NCBI GenBank assembly: GCA_910587665.1
Contig: CAJUMZ010000002.1
Span: 186,001-250,000 of the forward strand
DNA: 64,000 nucleotides
Source of the DNA: an uncultured Muribaculum sp.
GTDB taxonomy: Bacteria > Bacteroidota > Bacteroidia > Bacteroidales > Muribaculaceae
Reading direction: 5' to 3'
Shown here: in pieces, positions 60,050 to 64,000 of the stretch
Numbering within the stretch: position 1 is the stretch's first letter
How the letters are laid out: every line of letters begins with the position of its first letter
Translations under genes and position numbers: made by a program
Notes under the pieces: model-generated
What the model was told of the DNA's origin: nothing
Seen by the model: the letters and a program-made list of their open reading frames with translations, nothing else
Database searches by the model: none

Positions 60050-61942
60050 TTATTTCTTAGATATCATGTCGCCGTCGCCTATTTTAAGCACCCCCCTTGC
60101 AACAAGACGGCGCACTTCCGCTATGACAACTTCCTTTTTACATGACGATTCATTTATAAGATAGCCCAATGAACGAGGCTGTCTCTCCACCATATAGAGC
60201 AATGAACCTGTAAGCCCGTCGGGCGCATGAACACGGGGTCGGCGACTGCGGCATACATCACACTTCCCGCAGTCAGCAGCAGGCTTTTCCCCAAAGTAGC
60301 GAAGCATTATGTTGACGCGACAATCATCATCGGCAAACGCAAACCGCTTCATCGCCTCCACTCGCCTGACAAGACGCTCGCGCTGATGCTCGTAGACAGC
60401 AAGCGGCAACGCTATGTATCGTGGAAGCTCGCGTGATGTGGTATAGTAAAGATAGGGCGTACTCTTGCGCGGTATATACTGCAATATGTGCATGCGCGAC
60501 AACTTCAACAACGTCTCATACACAAGCTGCTCCGAGACCTCGGCACGACGGGAGATAACCGACTCGTTGACATATACAAAATCGGCAAATAATCCCGTGT
60601 AGCTGCGCAGCAGCACGTTAAACACCGACTCTTCCTCGGGCAACAGACTTATCGAATAAAATTCCTCTTTTTTTGCCACAATCATTACACGCGACTGCAT
60701 AGAGACCTCTTCGATAAACTCAAAATATCCCGCCTGGGTAAGCAGCTGCATAGCGTTGCGAGTGGGTATGGGCGGAAGCCCGTAGGTCTTTACAAACAGA
60801 GCAAAATTGAATTCAAACACCATATTATATCCGCTACCTACGGCTACTTCCACAAAGTTGCCCGCAAGCTCATATACACGGCGTATAAACTCCTTGTCGG
60901 GAAATGCCTCAGAAATCATGCGTGAAAGCCTCGCCTTGTCTGTCCTTGCCACAAGAAGCACGGCAAACGATTCCTTACCGTCACGACCTGCGCGACCCGC
61001 CTCCTGATAGTACTCCTCAAGCGATGACGGAAGGTCATAGTGAACCACGAGCCGTACATCGGGCTTGTCAATGCCCATGCCGAATGCGTTGGTAGCTACA
61101 ATAACCCTGACTTCATCATTCTTCCATGCCCGCTGACGCTCGTTTTTATCCTCGATGTCAAGACCTGCATGATAAAATCCAGCAGAGATACCGGCATCGT
61201 TGAGCATAGCGGCAATCTCACGCGTACGCTTGCGCGACCTTACATACACAATCGCACTCCCTCCGGTTGAAGCAAGAATGTTGACAAGCTGGCGATCCTT
61301 ATATATGTCGTTGCGCACAATATAAGATAGATTGTCACGCGAAAAACTTTTGGCAAATACACGCTTTTCGTCAAATCCGAGTCGCGCCATTATATCATCG
61401 ACCACCTCAGGCGTGGCGGAAGCGGTAAGCGCGAGCACCGGCGCATCCGGGAAATATTCCCTCAATTCGCCTATCTTCAGGTAAGACGGGCGAAAATCAT
61501 AGCCCCACTGTGATATACAATGGGCCTCATCGACCACTATAAGGCTGACTTCTATCTCACGCAATACGGCTACGAACAACTCGGAGCGCAATTTTTCAGG
61601 CGACACGTATAGCAGCTTCAACTTGCCGAGCCGACAGCGGTCAAATACAAGATTCTGCTCCCCGCGTGTAAGCCCGGCATGAAGATATGAAGCCTTGATA
61701 CCACGGTCGCGCAGATTGTCGACCTGATCTTTCATCAGCGAGATCAAAGGGGTGACCACGACAGTCAACCCGGGGAGAAGCATCGCCGGCACCTGAAACG
61801 TGATTGACTTTCCTCCCCCGGTCGGTAGAAGCCCAAGCGTGTCATGACCTGCAAGCACCGACTCTATGATGTCGAGCTGCAAGGGGCGGAAATCATCGTA
61901 GCCCCAATAGCGTGACAATATGTCGGGGGGAGATAGCGGCAT
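60050..61942 (-). CDS. recQ: RecQ-type DNA helicase
   Basis: 630 residues from ATG at 61942; a TTG six codons earlier is less likely. Walker A is TGGGKS at 41-46; DEAHCISQWGYDFR holds the DExH box and aromatic loop; motifs RSRKRTREIA, ATNAFGMGIDKPDVRLVVHYDLP and QEAGRAGRDG follow. The RQC zinc site is seen as Cys in DCRVNIM then CGKCDVC. After it comes only a short winged-helix end, with no HRDC domain. It unwinds DNA 3' to 5' in recombination repair. It lies 14 bases after recJ and may load onto ends RecJ trims. Confidence 0.94.
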   Translation of the reverse strand: MPLSPPDILSRYWGYDDFRPLQLDIIESVLAGHDTLGLLPTGGGKSITFQVPAMLLPGLTVVVTPLISLMKDQVDNLRDRGIKASYLHAGLTRGEQNLVFDRCRLGKLKLLYVSPEKLRSELFVAVLREIEVSLIVVDEAHCISQWGYDFRPSYLKIGELREYFPDAPVLALTASATPEVVDDIMARLGFDEKRVFAKSFSRDNLSYIVRNDIYKDRQLVNILASTGGSAIVYVRSRKRTREIAAMLNDAGISAGFYHAGLDIEDKNERQRAWKNDEVRVIVATNAFGMGIDKPDVRLVVHYDLPSSLEEYYQEAGRAGRDGKESFAVLLVARTDKARLSRMISEAFPDKEFIRRVYELAGNFVEVAVGSGYNMVFEFNFALFVKTYGLPPIPTRNAMQLLTQAGYFEFIEEVSMQSRVMIVAKKEEFYSISLLPEEESVFNVLLRSYTGLFADFVYVNESVISRRAEVSEQLVYETLLKLSRMHILQYIPRKSTPYLYYTTSRELPRYIALPLAVYEHQRERLVRRVEAMKRFAFADDDCRVNIMLRYFGEKPAADCGKCDVCRSRRPRVHAPDGLTGSLLYMVERQPRSLGYLINESSCKKEVVIAEVRRLVARGVLKIGDGDMISKK

Positions 61943-61956
61943 AACGCGGGAAAAGA

Positions 61957-63687
61957 TCAACCGTTTGCCACGCGGATACCCTTCACTTGAAGCTGTATGC
62001 TGTTGGCCGCGCTCTGATGCTTGTTTTCCTCAATCGTATAGCATATGTCGAACGGCTTGCGTGCATGGATATGCTCGAAATATTCGCTCATATTGAACGC
62101 GATGCCGTTAAACACCTTTCCGGATGTATTGTCGACAAGCTCAAGCTTGACATGCTCCAGATGCTTCCCGACGAGTTTGCTCGTACCGAAATCAAGCACT
62201 CCGCGAGTGCAGAACATAGGCTTCTGATTGCCCGGTCCAAACGGATTAAACTTGCGGAGCAGATTCAGGAATTCGGGCGTTATCTCTGAAAAAGCAATGT
62301 ATGCGTCGATATCAAGCTGGGGTGTAAGCTGAGAGGGGAGTATGTTGTTGGCGACGTATTCCTCAAAGCGACGCGTAAACTCCGGGATATTCTCTTCTTT
62401 CATCGAAAGCCCGACGGCATATGTGTGACCGCCGAAGTTCTCAAGGAGGTCGCGAGAGGCATCTATGGCGCTGTACACGTCAAATCCTTGCACCGAGCGC
62501 GACGAGCCGGTGGCAAGCCCGTTGGACAATGTAAGCACTACCGAAGGCTTGTAATAAAGCTCGGTAAGGCGCGAGGCTACTATACCGATAATGCCTTTAT
62601 GCCAGTCCTTATTGTAGATGACGATTGATTTCTTGTCGGTAAGCAGATTATCGTGACTTTCAAGGATTGTGTTTGCCTCTTCGGTTATACGCTTGTCAAG
62701 CTCCTTGCGGTCCTTGTTATACTGGTCGATATTCTTCGCCTTCTGATAGGCATCGGCAAAGTCACGCGAAACAAGAAGTTCCACAGCCTCCCTGCCGCTC
62801 TGCATACGCCCCGAAGCGTTGATGCGCGGACCAATTTTAAAGATGACGTCGCTTATCGTTATCTCACGGTTGCTCAACTGGCATATCTTTATGATTGCGC
62901 GCAGTCCCACGTTGGGATTGGAATTGATACGTTTCAATCCCCAATAGGCGAGGATGCGGTTTTCACCGACCATAGGCACAATATCGGCGGCAATGCTTAC
63001 GGCAACGAGGTCAAGCATATTTTCAAGGTCATTGCCTGCTATACCGTTGCTCTTGGCAAAAGCCTGCATAAACTTAAAGCCTACGCCACATCCCGACAAG
63101 TGAGGACACGGATAGGTGCTGCCCTCAAGCTTCGGATTCAATATCGCGACAGCCGGCGGCAACTCTTCATCGGGCACATGATGATCGCAGATGATAAAAT
63201 CAATGCCCAGAGTGGCGGCATACTTGATTTCCTCGATTGCCTTTATGCCGCAATCAAGTATTATGATCAGTTTCACTCCCCCCTCATAGGCTTCGTCGAT
63301 TGTCTTCATCGATATGCCATAGCCCTCGTCATAGCGGGTGGGAATGTAATATTCTATATTGGAGTAAAAATTTTGCAGATACTTGTAGACAAGCGCGACA
63401 GATGTAGTCCCGTCGACGTCATAATCGCCAAATACCATAATCTTCTCCTTTGACCCCATGGCTTTATTAAGCCTGTTTACAGCCTTGTCCATATCGGGCA
63501 TAAGGAACGGGTCGTGCAAATCCTTGAGCGACGGATGGAAAAAACGCTCCGCCTCGTCGACCGAAGATATGCCTCGCTGCACCAATAGCTCGCTAATAGG
63601 ATGGCACTTGGCGTATTTCGACGCCAATTCCGTCTCTAATTTTTGTTGTTCTGTAGTAAGGGGTAAGTAATTCCATTTACTTATCAT
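61957..63687 (-). CDS. recJ: Single-strand DNA exonuclease RecJ
   Basis: 576 residues. DHH motifs: VFGDYDVDGTTSVALVYKYL, then CDHHVPDE with the DHH ligands, and GRMQSGREAVELL; the DHHA1 domain has the GGHTYAVGLSM glycine motif. An OB-type end (LELVDNTSGKVFNGIAFN) closes it. It degrades single-stranded DNA 5' to 3'. It is the first gene of a recJ-recQ-dus operon on the minus strand. Confidence 0.95.
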   Translation of the reverse strand: MISKWNYLPLTTEQQKLETELASKYAKCHPISELLVQRGISSVDEAERFFHPSLKDLHDPFLMPDMDKAVNRLNKAMGSKEKIMVFGDYDVDGTTSVALVYKYLQNFYSNIEYYIPTRYDEGYGISMKTIDEAYEGGVKLIIILDCGIKAIEEIKYAATLGIDFIICDHHVPDEELPPAVAILNPKLEGSTYPCPHLSGCGVGFKFMQAFAKSNGIAGNDLENMLDLVAVSIAADIVPMVGENRILAYWGLKRINSNPNVGLRAIIKICQLSNREITISDVIFKIGPRINASGRMQSGREAVELLVSRDFADAYQKAKNIDQYNKDRKELDKRITEEANTILESHDNLLTDKKSIVIYNKDWHKGIIGIVASRLTELYYKPSVVLTLSNGLATGSSRSVQGFDVYSAIDASRDLLENFGGHTYAVGLSMKEENIPEFTRRFEEYVANNILPSQLTPQLDIDAYIAFSEITPEFLNLLRKFNPFGPGNQKPMFCTRGVLDFGTSKLVGKHLEHVKLELVDNTSGKVFNGIAFNMSEYFEHIHARKPFDICYTIEENKHQSAANSIQLQVKGIRVANG

Positions 63688-63895
63688 TTATGTTGTTATT
63701 TATTTTTTGCATAGCAAAAATGCCCATGTGTCACATGAGCTGAAGAGAGAGACAAGGCTGTCTGCGCCCGCTGTTCATCGCGTATTGGAGAGAGTCGCGA
63801 AAGCAGGCTTCACGGCATATTGCAAATATAGCCATTTCTTTTGAAAAAATGGCTATACGGTTAATGCTTTTATATTAAATTAAACTTTCGGAGAG
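63688..63895. other. Intergenic region upstream of recJ with hairpin
   Basis: About 208 bases. A 10-base-pair hairpin (63828-63837 with 63847-63856, ATAGCCATTT) lies below the stop of the channel gene and may end it. Overlapping its foot, TATATTTG on the minus strand (63830-63823) could be the recJ -7 box, leaving a leader near 130 bases. Nothing else is recognised. Confidence 0.45.
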
Positions 63896-64000
63896 CTACT
63901 TTTGAATATGTACATCCATCTGAGGGAACGGGAAATGCAGCCCTTTCTCAGGTAATTCTTTGTAAAACCGTTCATTCATCTCAAAATACAATTCCCAATA
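63896..64000 (-). CDS. MscS-family channel, C-terminal end (cut by window edge)
   Basis: The last 34 codons of a minus-strand gene: NERFYKELPEKGLHFPFPQMDVHIQK and stop. The FPFPQMDVH end is the common C-terminus of MscS mechanosensitive channels. The rest lies beyond the right edge. Confidence 0.75.
   Translation of the reverse strand, partial: YWELYFEMNERFYKELPEKGLHFPFPQMDVHIQK

Overview
The window reads as chromosome of a gut-type Bacteroidales bacterium, most likely of the Muribaculaceae. This rests on several things seen in the sequence: promoters of the Bacteroidota type (TTG, about 20 bases, then TAnnTTTG) instead of the usual -35/-10 pair; weak or absent Shine-Dalgarno sites; family-specific genes (N-succinylornithine carbamoyltransferase, GldH, DUF4494, DUF4230, DUF1573, a zinc-free L31); and moderate GC content. 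Genus is not resolved. No rRNA or tRNA gene, transposase, integrase, CRISPR array or prophage was found.

Layout. 0-1 kb: two divergent glycosyltransferases, the first cut by the window edge. 1-9 kb: a housekeeping run (pheT, YebC, an MscS channel, a TIGR02757 protein, two DUF1573 proteins, meaB) ended by a small His-rich lipoprotein on the other strand. 9-12 kb: mnmD, a beta-carbonic anhydrase and a GH28 pectinase. 12-15 kb: an accessory island with a lipoprotein and an NADAR / NUDIX-HTH / ADP-ribosylglycohydrolase operon, the last gene broken, flanked by a dispersed inverted-repeat element. 15-19.6 kb: L31, a biotin-dependent carboxyltransferase subunit and PBP1A.

19.7-27 kb holds the most striking block. 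It is a promoter-led cluster of a TolC-like outer-membrane protein, a HlyD-like membrane-fusion protein with a SPOR-like tail, a soluble multi-zinc-ribbon (TackOD1-type) protein, a processive family 2 glycosyltransferase and a nucleotide-sugar dehydrogenase. Together they look like a synthase-dependent exopolysaccharide system in which the zinc-ribbon protein takes the place usually held by a c-di-GMP sensor. It is followed by a large surface lipoprotein and a hybrid sensor kinase with a periplasmic binding-protein-like sensor (27-33 kb). 33.2-38.4 kb, minus strand: a tight four-gene operon of a nucleotidyltransferase-aminotransferase fusion, an opine-dehydrogenase-like enzyme, a flippase and LicD, best read as making and attaching an unusual phospho-amino-alcohol decoration to a surface glycan.

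38.5-64 kb is mostly core metabolism and information processing: argF', a formate/nitrite transporter, YggS, a sugar MFS transporter and transketolase; rpsF-rpsR-rplI; cardiolipin synthase; two DUF4230 genes; a ZapB-like/ZapA/candidate 6S RNA/RNase Y block; RicT-GldH; an M24 peptidase; CCA-adding enzyme; and dus-recQ-recJ. A small accessory patch at 56-59 kb carries a YD-repeat protein, a twice frame-shifted AlbA_2 (Schlafen-type) ATP-binding gene and an orphan 48-residue ORF. An MscS-family channel tail closes the window.
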